A stretch of 64,000 bases of DNA. Source: Trichaptum fuscoviolaceum (lineage: Eukaryota; Basidiomycota; Agaricomycetes; Hymenochaetales; Trichaptaceae). The translations under genes and the position numbers were made by a program. Every line of letters starts with the position of its first letter. Within the stretch, counting starts at the first letter, position 1. This document shows, in pieces, positions 1 to 10,890 of this stretch. The notes below the pieces were generated by a model. That model saw nothing but the letters and a program-made list of their open reading frames with translations. It was not told the origin of the DNA and searched no databases. The stretch is taken from NCBI GenBank assembly GCA_910574455.1, contig CAJSYZ010000003.1, positions 1,488,001 to 1,552,000 of the forward strand, given 5' to 3'.

Positions 1-534
1 GATTAGAATTACTGGAGATTAAACAACTTCTTCGGCCTCTGAAAGACTTAGTCATGAAGTCATCATTCCGAGGAGGTTCCGTTCCAGTTGCAAAGCAGCA
101 TCCTGATTTAAGCGAGAAAGGTCTTGAGGATAAAATATCTAGGCGGCTGAAAGTAATGCATCGATAGCGTTGTGAGAATCCACCTTCATTTTCTAATTTG
201 AATTCGTATTTGAGGGTAATTTTCTGCTTTTGGCGAACAAAGGCGAATCGTGCAAGCGTCTATGTACACTTTCATAGCGGCACGCAGGTGTAGTGCGCTA
301 AAACAAGAACTTCAATGAAGGTAGGCTCCAGGGTATGAAGTTAGATCTATGCTCACAATGGTCGCATTTATCGCCAGCATGTTGAGAAAGCACAGAGGGC
401 GGAACATAAACATGACTAGCCCCCATAACTCATCTAGAAACGCGAAAGGTGGTACACAATGGTTGCTAAGATGGTGCCAGTTTTGGTAACATCGTCAAAA
501 CGTAGAATTTGTGGTTCGCCCTTTGTCGTTCACC

Positions 535-542
535 TATAAAAA
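535..542 (+). promoter_or_regulatory. TATA box of family A gene in U1
   Basis: TATAAAAA lies about 80 bases before the ATG at 621. The sequence around it, including the downstream AACAACTGAG, is kept in all four units, so this is probably the core promoter of the family. Confidence 0.65.
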
Positions 543-620
543 CAACTGAGCCACTCGTGGCCTTAGCACCCGCTTTCCTTCGAACTACAACAATCTCCCA
601 TTCCTTCTGCGACTTCAACC

Positions 621-1824
621 ATGAGTCGCAATAACCCCTTCCTCTCGTCAACAAGAAGTCGCTCTCGGGCCCAACCACAGTACCTTCCCGTTCTCGAACC
701 GGAGATTCTGTACAGTACAGGACCTTCAGGACCGATCCACGTCCCTCAACAGCTTCAACCTCGGCCTAACGGGTCTGTGGATCAATGCATCGCCGACATA
801 TGCGCTCGTGGCCCCGAACGAAAGTTACTCAATACACTCAGCGGTCGAAAGATAGAAAACCTGAGGAAAAGAATAATCATCGAATATTGGAAATACAACA
901 ACGGCCGGGATGGACATCTGTCCCTGTCAGAATCTAACCAAATCATAGAAGACGCGGAGGCAGGAAACATCGCATACGGCTCCACGCGCTCCAACGTCTC
1001 CGATATAGACCTGGCTCGACTGATCAGGGAGTTCAGCCCTACACACACCGTCACCGAGATTATGCCCAAGATACTCGCGTGGGTTGGGATGGAGTCAGCC
1101 CTTGGCCAAAGGGCAAAGAAATTCAAGGACCTGAGGCAGATAATCATTGAGGAGATTATAGACATCTGGACCCCATCGGTGAGTTCTCCTTTGACACCAT
1201 GTCCAACATGATCTCATTAACATTCACAGAATACCGAGCCCGGCAAGCAACTCCTCACCAGGAAGGAGTACTTGAACATCGCGTGTCGTCTCAGCCACGG
1301 CGGCGGCCAGCTCAGCACAACTGAGATCTATCGCTCACACAACACCATCAGAGGGTTGGACATGCTCGAGCTTCTCGGACGGTGTCTCCACCATGAGCTT
1401 GTCGTCGGCATCGACGTGACACTGACAGGCGAGATTCTGTCAGCCCACTTCTGTGAGCCTGGGGTCAGCTTCGGACTCTACACGCTATTCAAGAATGCCG
1501 GAGACAAGATATGTCACGGCAACGCGGAGCAGTATGCCTGCATCGCAGTCGACAATGCAGCAAAGCTCCTGTGGCTGAACATTCACTCGTATGAAGATCA
1601 CGACTTCCACACAGTACGTCTTATGCACATAAAGGATAGGAATGACGCTGACTTGATCACTTACCTCTTAGCTATTGGGAAGGATGGTGGACGTGTACGG
1701 TGATATTCAACGCCTTAAATACAGAGCGGAAGCGCCGAAGGATAGGCCCGACGATCGACCACCCCGCGATGATCATCGGAGGCAAATCAAATTCGTCTCT
1801 GATTTGTTTGCTGTAGCAAAATAA
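621..1824 (+). CDS. Family A protein, U1 copy, three exons, function unknown
   Basis: I do not recognise this protein. Hand splicing gives exons 621-1178, 1230-1613 and 1672-1824, with 51- and 58-base introns (GTGAGT and GTACGT donors, CTGAC branch site in the second). All junctions are phase 0 and the product is 364 residues. No signal peptide or membrane segment is evident. The N-terminus is proline/serine rich and begins MSRNNPFLSSTRSR. The middle is helical and charged, and the C-terminus is basic and rich in Arg/Asp/Pro. The stretch NNGRDGHLSLSE resembles a single EF-hand loop (Asp at 5, Gly at 6, Leu at 8, Glu at 12), but U3 and U4 lack the final Glu, so calcium binding is doubtful. The U3/U4 proteins share intron positions and most of the C-terminal 300 residues but have a longer N-terminal region. 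This is the only open copy in palindrome 1. Confidence 0.75.
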
Positions 1825-3698
1825 CCTGTGTATTAAAATGATTTTCATTGTATCGATATGACGCTTTCCTCACCCAATGTCTGACATCTCAGTTCAAGGA
1901 GCGATCTATGGAAGATAGCCTCGCAATCCAGGTGTCATAAGCAACCCGGGGGAGTTAGCCAACAACAATGGCGCAGAGGGCCAAAGAATAGGAACTCAGA
2001 AGTTATCCAGGCAAGATTCTTGTCGCTTTTGTAGTGTGCGATATTGTGGTCTTCGAACTGAATTATTTAGCACCCTATCGGAAAAAGATCAGCACCATAA
2101 CAACACATTGCGATTGGAACATCCAAATGCGCCTGAAAAATGTGCAATATGAGACACTCGCCTGTGTCCTCAAAAACCTTGTGTTCTGCACCACAGCGAG
2201 ACAAAGTAACGTCCAGATTCGGACAAATGATCAATGTCCTCTCCAGTCACCTGCGTAGTCGACAGGATTCGACTAAAGCAATGGCAAGCCAGAGCAATGC
2301 AGGCACCCCCTGCTATGCGATTACAACCTTCACTGATTCTCCCAGGACTAGCAACTCTATCGCACTCATCGATAATCTGAATTATTTAGAAGACAGTATT
2401 CTCAGGTTTTTAGAAAGTACATTGAGCACTTACGAGGAGTGTTTTTCAGTACTGCGCGTAGAACCTGTCAGATGAAAAGCAAGGTGTCCTTGTTGATTGC
2501 GTGATCTGTTTCCCGGTAACATATACGGTGTGGGTGACAGCTCTTTCCTAGATCACATGTCGATAGAGTTCCATAGAGACCCAGATAATTAGTTGAAGAA
2601 ACTGGATGAAAGTCTTGCTCATCGTGGGTGATGGTATTATTGTTCGGAAGAGGCCGAGCAGGCCTCGGCAAAAGTCTCATTGAACTAATGACAGCAAACA
2701 CTCTTACAGGTACTACAACAACTGCAGCAACAATACCTCTCGTTCAAATAGTCCACTTACTGCTTCAACTATGAGCTTATGCATTATGGGTCCTAAACAA
2801 CACTGCTTTAAGTTTGATCTTGTTAATCTTACCCCAAGTTCGGTCACTCCTGCCAGGTCAGCACACTCATCTAACGTGCTTGCTTGCGAACCGTGGTGGA
2901 CAATATGCTTTCGGTGCTCATAAGAGCGTTTGCGGCTCACCTATCCAACAAAAAAGGCCTGGTTTCCCAAATGCAAGGGTCAACTTTAGAGCACTGTGGG
3001 AGCGACTTGGAGTGGAGGATAACGTCGAATCAACATCGCTTGAACTTTAGCTCCGGCCACGTACTTTGATAAGCTGACTAGAGCGAAAGCTGATGATTTG
3101 CAGAGTAAGCGCGTACATTTATTTGAATGATTGCTACTTCTTTACATTCTTCGTGTAGACCAGTACTAAAAGACACTCTGAATCATTTACTTGGCGAATC
3201 AGACAGAGGAATTAACGACGCCGATGCTTGGGCAGAATTGCATTTCGATCTGTCGATGAAGATGGAACTCGTACTTAACAAGAGGGTGCACTAGCTTTTA
3301 CAACATGCTTGTACCTCCTTATAAGCACTAATGAAAACCTCGAAACCTGGAAAGAGCTTGTCGGTTAAGTGGAAGAGGGCCATGGAGAAATGAAATAGGT
3401 TAGCCCTATTCATGGTTTCGGGCTCTTAACGCTAATTTCATGTAGAGCCAAAACAACGCTAGTTTTTGTTGGATCGACACTTCGGTTCATAACTGTCGTA
3501 AACTATTGCTTTGGAATGGCGAAGGCTGTATAGCTTCATTGGCAATCGGAGACTGCTCAGATCATACCGCACCAATCAGCTGCCGGGATTTCTCCATTCT
3601 CGGTCTCGAAGAAACGGGAACAATACCAATACGGAACTTCTCAAAACTGACGTAAAGGAGATATTATGGGCCATTTCAATGACTTAGATAGCTGAAGG
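1825..3698. other. Noncoding stretch of U1 between family A gene and element E
   Basis: I see no supportable gene here. Short open frames occur on both strands but none shows conserved splicing or a known motif. Parts of 1850-2260 match the equivalent stretch of U3 (17900-18290) at a diverged level, so this DNA was part of the ancestral unit. The mirror copy is 10891-12765. Confidence 0.6.
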
Positions 3699-4811
3699 CT
3701 GCGTTCTTCATCGCTTCACTTGCTTGGACGCGTTAGCCACTTCTCACTCTCAAGATCACACGGATAAGATGCGGTGGTGGGTTTTGTTTCTTTGTCCCCG
3801 CAAAAAAAAAAAGAGGAAAAACAGTTCGTGCCATTGAAGGCAGGATGGGGAGGGAAAAACACGCAAGCCTTGGAGGGATAACCAGCACCCAAGTTTAGAC
3901 CCGTTTGGATCTTACTAGACGCGAAAACCTCCCGGCGCAAGAGTTGGACTCGCGCCACCGCCATCCGGAACAATATCTCTCCGCATGTTTCCCCGTCGCA
4001 GAGACCGCATCCCGTTGAGGGATAGGCAGTCAGTGCTTCACCGCATAGCCGGGCATGCAAACGCGGCCTGGGCATACGAGGTGGCCGCTGAACTCTCCGT
4101 CCCAGCGACCGTCCGAAGACCTATCTACAAGCATGTTTCCCCGCCACAGAGACCGCTTCCCCCAGGAGGTTCAGCACTCTGCATTTCCGCGAAACCGGGC
4201 ATGCAGACGCGGCTCGGGAGTACGGGGTGGCCGCCGTTCGGGTATGCTGCCCTGCCTAATGCAGGGGACCGACGGCCGTCTTCCGCCACGCGTTCCACGG
4301 TGCAGAGGGCGGCATTGCTGCCACCATGACGGCGTACTGGCGCGACGTGCCCGGAGGCTGAAGTACCCAGGAAGTGGTGTGGACGGGTCCCAAGGAAAGT
4401 ACGAGCGCACCGATGTCGAGACTGGTGAGACTCGGTGGCTGGACTACCTGACGGAGGGGGCCTTGGTGGAAAGGTGCAGAAAGGTGAATACTGCGACAGT
4501 GGTGGAGGTAGGAGGTCAAGAGGAGGTGGAGTCGCTACGTCCAGCCTTCGACTCCTTTATACCCCTTGAATTTGTGGCGAACAAACAAACGCTTTGAGCC
4601 TGTTGTTTTGTTCTGGACGGGTGTGGTGCAATCACGAGGTCGAGGAGGACGCCAATTGACGCGCTCGCCACTTATTCGCCAGCCACCCTGTCTAACGCTT
4701 GGACAAGTCAGATATGCTGTTATCCGCTTGGACCGAGCGTCGATGAACGAGTCCGGAGCAGATTGCATCCATAACCTCGTTATGGGTGGGGATGTCTAGG
4801 ATATACTGTAC
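3699..4811 (+). repeat. Element E, copy a (about 1.1 kb, GC rich)
   Basis: This segment recurs at 19689-20805 (same orientation) and 9781-10890 (inverted). Shared sequence starts at CTGCGTTCTTCATCG and runs to about TACTGTAC. The first part holds an A-rich run near 3800, the middle is GC rich with an internal duplication, and the end has a TTTATA motif near 4556. No terminal inverted repeats, target duplications or intact protein were found, so its class is unknown. It could be a long LTR, a non-autonomous element or a promoter-bearing fragment. Confidence 0.7.
3983..4236 (+). repeat. Internal tandem duplication of element E
   Basis: A roughly 107-base block at 3983-4090 is repeated at 4131-4236. 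Both begin GCATGTTTCCCCG, share CAGAGACCGC and CCGGGCATGC, and end in GGTGGCCGC. The blocks are separated by 40 bases. The same arrangement appears in the other two copies of element E. Confidence 0.75.
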
Positions 4812-5064
4812 ATACCACTAACAAGTGCGACGAGATCCAAGAGTCAAGATGCCATCCGTTGACCGTTCATTGGCAAGATGTATCATTCATCGCGGCATTT
4901 TGATACTATTGTAGTTCCATGACTCAAACGAGTTGCAATTGCTTCATATATCAGCAAATTCTATTATACACTAGTGCATTAAAAATCGTTTTGTATATAT
5001 AGTACAGTGCGTTCCGAAACTCTGATGTTTGAAAAGACGGGGAATGGTGGGCATTTGAAAGAGT

Positions 5065-5595
5065 TTACGAGATCGCGATGCGCTTCGCTTGCTGCTCTTG
5101 GTTGGTCTTTGGGTACGTGACAGTCAAGACACCATTCTCCATGGCTGCCTTGATGTCCTCGGGTCTCGTACCCTGTGGTACGGGAACAGCACGCGAGAAC
5201 TTGCCACTCCGACGCTCCTTGACGACAAAGCCGTTCTCCTCCTTCTCGTTGGAGAAGTTGGCCTCGCCGGAGACGACGAGTCGGTTGTTCTGGAGGTCGA
5301 TCGACACGTCCTCCTTCTTCAAACCAGGCAGCTCGAAGGTCGCGGTGATGAGGTTGTTCTCGGTGGATTCGTGGACGTCAATTCTGGAGGTTGAGTCAGT
5401 ATGTTGGCCAGACACTTTGAAGTAGACGAGATGTACATACATTGGTGTAAAGGACCTCGATCCAGAGCGCTCGACTTGACCGCCGTTCTGACTGCGACGC
5501 TGTGCGGGCCAGTCGAATGTGCTAAACGCATCGTCGAAGAGGCGGTTCACGTCAGAGTACGAGAAGAAGGGCTCGTTGAAGAAAGTGAGGGCCAT
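5065..5595 (-). CDS. Small heat-shock protein Hsp20, copy 1
   Basis: This encodes a cytosolic ATP-independent holdase of the alpha-crystallin family. Exon 1 is 5441-5595 and exon 2 is 5065-5383, with a 57-base intron (GTATGT donor, CTGAC branch), giving 157 residues. The N-terminal arm MALTFFNEPFFS is followed by an alpha-crystallin domain from about residue 52, with the diagnostic ATFELPGLKKEDV, a GEA..E region and a C-terminal GVLTVTYPK. The length is normal for fungal Hsp20. A second copy at 27589-28119 has the same intron position and phase. Differences include Ile here for Arg at the exon junction. The gene lies in the spacer of palindrome 1, outside the conversion-like arms. Confidence 0.93.
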   Translation of the reverse strand: MALTFFNEPFFSYSDVNRLFDDAFSTFDWPAQRRSQNGGQVERSGSRSFTPMYVHLVYFKVSGQHTDSTSRIDVHESTENNLITATFELPGLKKEDVSIDLQNNRLVVSGEANFSNEKEENGFVVKERRSGKFSRAVPVPQGTRPEDIKAAMENGVLTVTYPKTNQEQQAKRIAIS

Positions 5596-5717
5596 TGTTA
5601 GAGGTGAAGTGCTTCGAAATGATAGTTGTGAAGAAGTGAGCGCTTTGTGTTCAGAGTTGTCGCTGAGTCGATAGCTTTTTGTTTTTCTGGAGAGTATTAG
5701 CTGCGAGTAGGACCAGC

Positions 5718-5747
5718 TTTATACCCTTGAGGAAGAAGATTCTCGAA
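5718..5747 (-). promoter_or_regulatory. TATA box plus heat-shock element of Hsp20 copy 1
   Basis: Reading towards the gene, a three-pentamer heat-shock element (GAA-2-TTC-2-GAA palindromic pattern, 5735-5747) lies 12 bases before a TATAAA box (5718-5723), itself about 123 bases upstream of the ATG. The spacing is kept in the second copy, which supports HSF1-driven expression. Confidence 0.7.
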
Positions 5748-5937
5748 CCCACAGCCATCGATTTAAACCGCTTTAAGTTCGTCATACATCTTGTCGTTGC
5801 AAGAATGGGTCCGTAATTTCTAGATCTCTCTGACGATGATATTCCGTATTTGGAAATTATTCAAGATGCATCCCGAAGTATGCTTTCGACGTTGCTGGTG
5901 TAGTATGAATCATCCTGACTGTTCTCAAGTGTTGAGT

Positions 5938-6985
5938 TTACACGCCAGTACCGCGAATGTGGGTATGAGAGCTCCCAGGGAGTAGGTAGAAGCCTTGCAC
6001 GACATGCGCCCTCTTATCTAGCGGGAGTGTCGCGAGGTGTTCGAGCGCCATCAAGAGCACAAGGAACCCAAGTGGATGTACTGTCAGTGTTGTGGGTTGG
6101 GTACCAGATGTACAAGCATCAAGGAGTGTGTTGAAGACTTTGCCTGTCTTCACTGAGAGTGCTTTGGCATTTTCCCGTGGGTTATTAGCGATATTGGTCA
6201 ACCTTGGGCAAGGCGATCGAATAGACGGTGGATCGTTTGATGGTCTCAGACATGGTATCATGAATTAATGAGATCTCCAAAGATGCTAGCGTATTTGTTC
6301 ACTTCCTATGCGCTCGTGAACATTCTGCAAGAATAAATAAGCTGTAAGATAAACTGACCCATTAATACTCATATGTATTTTCAGTTCCGCCAGGAAGCCC
6401 GCCATTCGCATATCGTTTTATGGCCAAAATGATCTTCGAGTTTCTTACAAAGACGCTCGTAAGACCAACAACATCCTTCGTACGTTTCGCCGCCATCCAT
6501 GAACGATTTCGCACCTAAGCGCCACACAATGCATCGTACGAGCTTACCAGCAGCTATGCCACCAAATCCAAGCGACAAGCGTCAACCTGCGCCCCAATGA
6601 GTACACCCTCTGTGTGAGCTACCCCGCCCAACCAAATCCGCCACCAAAACTTGGTTTTCTTCCGCATGTGAAGCGTGTGTATCTCATACTCGCCCCTCCA
6701 AATCGTCTTGTGCGGTGAAATAAGAGATGCGCGCATGAAGGTGACATTAAGTGTCAATGGGTGGTAGAGCCGGAGTATATGTGCCAGTGACAGGATCGAC
6801 AGTGAGTCCTTCTGATGGGCGCAATAAGAAAACACGGTGACAAGAACGATAAATGAACTAAACGTACCCTTCCAAATGTTCTGCCAACGCGCCTGCCCAC
6901 TCGACATCACGAATAAACACATACTCCGCATCGTCAATGATGAATCCCTTCCTCCACTTTCTCGCTTCAATTCTGTAAACAGCCC
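5938..6985 (-). pseudogene. Degenerate multi-exon gene next to Hsp20 copy 1 (family G)
   Basis: I do not recognise this protein. Several coding-like blocks lie on the minus strand: DDAEYVFIRDVEWAGALAEH near 6900-6970, EGVLIGAQ near 6590-6615, and a block with DVVGLTSVFVRNSKIILAIK near 6400-6500. A separate block near 5990-6080 contains MALEHLATLPLDK. The second copy at 28480-29135 preserves GVLIGAAGGLEERM and TSVLARNMKITLAVK, showing the blocks were once coding. Deletions and stops after EGVLIGAQ break copy 1. It is probably a relic of a gene duplicated together with Hsp20. Confidence 0.5.
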
Positions 6986-7606
6986 GTACTCTTCTCAGTT
7001 CTCATCATACGTCCAAGTTAACGTTTGACACTATTATGTCTCATACAGCATATGTCGTTGGGAGGCCCACATAAGTGGAAAGCAAGACTGAGTTGCGGCA
7101 GTTGGATCAATAATTCTCCATTTTAAAAGATGAGCCATGTATAGCGACGCACACCCTAATTCGAATCCATATGAAATTCTAGTCTTCGCCACCTAAATCC
7201 TTCTTCGTCTTCTTCTCCCAACTTCCACATAACCGAGAGTAACCATCCTCAGTTGATAGAAGCTCAACAATTTCATCAGCGCCGGTCTTTGCAACAGCAG
7301 CAGTGACATTCCGATACAATCGACAGCGGGCTTGACGGAGTCAATCGGCCTTCTCACTCGCTGAGATGACGAGGCCCCCACCACTTGATCACACTGAGCG
7401 TATGCGTGCAAAATTGGCGTTGGTCGACGTATAGCGATTAGATGTTTAGACGACGTCGACGTCGAGGACGAAGCTCATGAAAGATCGTCTGGTGGCCAAG
7501 CCGGTATGCCGAAATCTGAAGATTACCGGATGTACTGTTTGACCTGAGGCCTCCCGGGGTGCATATATTTACAGCGATCTGAATCTGCTACGATGGAACT
7601 CAGACC
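6986..7606. other. Intergenic stretch without recognisable gene
   Basis: I find only short unconnected open frames. A short purine/pyrimidine simple run occurs near 7195-7215. The 60 bases before 7607 are moderately GC rich and may hold the promoter of the following decayed gene. Confidence 0.5.
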
Positions 7607-9582
7607 ATGACTGCAACTCAAGAGGTGTCCCGGTTGCAAGCAGAGAATGAAAGGCTCAAGACTCAACTCCAGGCCAAAACCGCGCGAATCCAGAAACTCG
7701 AGCTCGAACTCAAGAGAGCTTCTTCCGACCGGGATATATTGGAAGAATATTTGAAAGGCAATGCGGACGAGGTTGAGGAGGATAAGAGCAACCCCGGGGA
7801 GATAAAGGAGGTAGACAACGACGATGTCTTCGAAGTGAGCTCAGCTATTTTTTGTACCACTCTTACTCACTTGCAACAGGGTACAGTGAAATCGGTCCCG
7901 CAGGTTCAGGTTCAGCGAGTTGTACGTGTAAGAGGATTGTTTCTCATGCATGCTCACATTTTTGCATAACAGCCATCCAAGCCTAGAGCAACTTCCCGCC
8001 AACTTTGCCCTCCCTGCAAGCCCGAAGGACCCCTCAAGCAAGCAAGGTTTGCGGACTCTATACAATCTTCGGACACAAGTCAGAAAGCATCACCGAAGCC
8101 CATAGAAATCCCCCTCAACCGTACCAAAGCCAGGCCAGTGCGCCAAGCCCCGAAGCGCGGAGCTTCCGAGGCAAGTTCCCCGCTGTCCGACGCTTCGAGT
8201 GAAAGTGAAGAAACCCTAGAGGATGATCCCCTACCACACCAAAGCGATATAGCTGCCGATGCAAAGTTCGTCCTGTAGTTGGAAGATCCACGCCTTACAT
8301 TGTTGACTATCACTAGTGATTTTAGCTCGTCACCCGGTCAACACGTATTTGAGGAGGAGACATTTCTGGAGGCACTCAATAGTATGCGCTGCTGTTTCGC
8401 CCTTTCTTCGTGTGTATGTCTGACAATGGTATACAGCGACGTATAAAGAGAACAAAATTGCGCGAGGAAGTCGTCATGATCTCTGATAGTGCAGTGTACA
8501 GCCGATTAAAGCATCTCAAAGATCCGGTGTTTCCCATAGACTCTAGAATACCGACAGCTTTGAAGGAAAAGACTGTGACGCGTCCCGGAATCTCTGCGAA
8601 ATTCGTTGGGGGACCCACACACTTTGGTGCATCGTCCAAGGAATTCGCGCGTTGATCAACACGGATACACTCATTTTCTTTGCCCGATACTTAGTTCAGA
8701 CCCGCACGCTCCGCAATTTCCTGGCGCACACGGACTACTGCTTCGCTCAGGTTCAGGCATGAGTTCGACGAGTTGTTCTTGAAGAACAGTGCACGGCGCC
8801 ATAAGGTGATAGTAGGTCTGGCTCCGAATTCCTGGATGTACATGGGCGAATACGGGATGACGAGGTCCAAGGCGCTGTCGATAGCTGAATGGATGGATGT
8901 GCCACGAGCGGTGAGCATGTCATGCAATATCTAGATCTTGAAGGCCATTAAGTTACAAACTATAGGCGCGAGAATCTTGGATACAACATGTCTTTTCCGC
9001 AGGGTCAGGATTACGGATACGGACAATGGCCTCAATCTATATGCGGAACCGGCTGAGAGACATGCATGGACCTAATGCAAGAGAACCGAAGAGCTACGAA
9101 GTGGACAGGATGGAACGGGAGATCATGACCCCTCCGGTGACGGCGAAAGTGACGGTTCAAGAGATCACGGATGCATTCAATAGTGGTGAAGAGGTTCGAA
9201 AATCATCTTCGTTCTGTAGTGCACACAACGAAACGTGCTGACCCAGCCTTAGAAACTGGACGTCTGGGTTCTGAAATGTGTGGGATACGACGAAGATTTT
9301 CAGCGCCAATTGGTCGACGAGCCTCACCCTGCGCCGTACGTAGCCATCAGCTACAAAAGACGACGACCCAAAAGTGATAGTAAGGCTCGCATACAGCCTT
9401 GCAAGACCGAGCAAGCGAGCTCGACACAGCTTCTTAACAAGCACAAATCTGACTCCGACTCTTGCGACGACTTGGAATTATCGGACCCCCCTGCTCCTAT
9501 TCAAGTTAGAAAGAGAAAAGCCACCCCAGACTTCATGAAACGCAACCGGAAGAAGAGGCTGGATTGGTACTATGCACGCTAA
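7607..9582 (+). pseudogene. Decayed coiled-coil gene with DUF6697-like C-terminal part
   Basis: Exon 1 (7607-7834) encodes a coiled coil beginning MTATQEVSRLQAENERLK. It splices in phase to 7880-7921 and then to 7973 onwards, a Ser/Pro/acidic linker. An in-frame TAG at 8276 interrupts a frame that stays open for another 38 codons up to a GTATGC donor near 8383. Later blocks include HAPQFPGAHGLLLRSGSG (about 8703-8760), FDELFLKNSARRHKVIVGLA (about 8770-8830), WMYMGEYGMTRSKALSIAEW (about 8840-8900), and KLDVWVLKCVGYDEDFQRQL after an intron ending at about 9251. The first two of these blocks are in different frames, as are parts of the exon near 8450. The order resembles basidiomycete DUF6697-type proteins as I remember them; I could not search. 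At least three lesions suggest a pseudogene, unless some are sequencing errors. Confidence 0.6.
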
Positions 9583-9780
9583 CTATAGAGTAGATCTCAT
9601 AGATTCAGAAATGTACCCTACATCCAGATTTATGATCAATACATGTATACATCTTCTGTCGGAAATATTGCTTCTGCAACAAATATCGTCTTACGGAGGT
9701 ATATTGTATCTCGCCTTAGTTATCTGCATTGTTAGTAGAGCATCCAGCGGACCTGCTACGCAATTGTGACGTTCTCGAAC

Positions 9781-10890
9781 GTACAATAGTACAAGGCATC
9801 CCCACCATACTGGAAATACGGAAGTAGACGTTGCGCACGGGTTCATCGACGCTCGGTCCAAGCGGATAACAGCATATCTGACTTGTCCAAGCGTTAGACA
9901 GGGTGGCTGGCGAATAAGTGGCGAGCGCGTCAATTGGCGTCCTCCTCGACCTCGTGATTGCACCACACCCGTCCAGAACAAAACAACAGGCTCAAAGCGT
10001 TTGTTTGTTCGCCACAAATTCAAGGGGTATAAAGGAGTCGAAGGCTGGACGTAGCGACTCCACCTCCTCTTGACCTCCTACCTCCACCACTGTCGCAGTA
10101 TTCACACTTTCTGCACCTTTCCACCAAGGCCCCCTCCGTCAGGTAGTCCAGCCACCGAGTCTCACCAGTCTCGACATCGGTGCGCTCGTACTTTCCTTGG
10201 GACCCGTCCACACCACTTCCTGGGTACTTCAGCCTCCGGGCACGTCGCGCCAGTACGCCGTCATGGTGGCAGCAATGCCGCCCTCTGCACCGTGGAACGC
10301 GTGGCGGAAGACGGCCGTCGGTCCCCTGCATTAGGCAGGGCAGCATACCCGAACGGCGGCCACCCCGTACTCCCGAGCCGCGTCTGCATGCCCGGTTTCG
10401 CGGAAATGCAGAGTGCTGAACCTCCTGGGGGAAGCGGTCTCTGGGCGGGGAAACATGCTTGTAGATAGGTCTTCGGACGGTCGCTGGGACGGAGAGTTCA
10501 GCGGCCACCTCGTATGCCCAGGCCGCGTTTGCATGCCCGGCTATGCGGTGAAGCACTGACTGCCTATCCCTCAACGGGATGCGGTCTCTGCGACGGGGAA
10601 ACATGCGGAGAGATATTGTTCCGGATGGCGGTGGCGCGAGTCCAACTCTTGCGCCGGGAGGTTTTCGCGTCTAGTAAGATCCAAACGGGTCTAAACTTGG
10701 GTGCTGGTTATCCCTCCAAGGCTTGCGTGTTTTTCCCTCCCCATCCTGCCTTCAATGGCACGAACTGTTTTTCCTCTTTTTTTTTTTGCGGGGACAAAGA
10801 AACAAAACCCACCACCGCATCTTATCCGTGTGATCTTGAGAGTGAGAAGTGGCTAACGCGTCCAAGCAAGTGAAGCGATGAAGAACGCAG
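9781..10890 (-). repeat. Element E, copy b (inverted, in U2)
   Basis: This is the reverse complement of copy a, near identical up to its mirror position 9841. Beyond that, 9781-9840 still aligns with the ends of copies a and c but with many differences. Single-base indels relative to copy a (for example near 10450 and 10112) shift every long open frame, which argues against a protein product. Confidence 0.7.

Larger units (their letters stand above)
34..4748 (+). repeat. Unit U1, left arm of palindrome 1
   Basis: This segment is repeated in reverse orientation as U2 (9841-14569). Mirror positions sum to about 14589-14603, with only scattered substitutions and 1-12 base indels seen by eye. 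It contains a family A gene, about 1.9 kb of noncoding DNA and element E. The near-identity stops sharply at 4748 inside element E. Beyond that point the two sides are still recognisably related but diverged. The window begins at the outer edge, so the true left end cannot be judged. Confidence 0.9.

Noticed and set aside
3699..3713. A 5.8S rRNA gene
   Set aside because: Only about 16 bases match; the rest of 5.8S is absent on either side.
4055..4597. A 180-codon open frame, with others overlapping on both strands, in element E
   Set aside because: The frames are not kept between the three copies because single-base indels shift them, and both strands are open at once, as expected of GC-rich DNA.
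5078..5425. Plus-strand open frames across Hsp20 exon 2 (and the same at 27599-27949)
   Set aside because: They are antisense shadows of a clear Hsp20 gene with no motif of their own.
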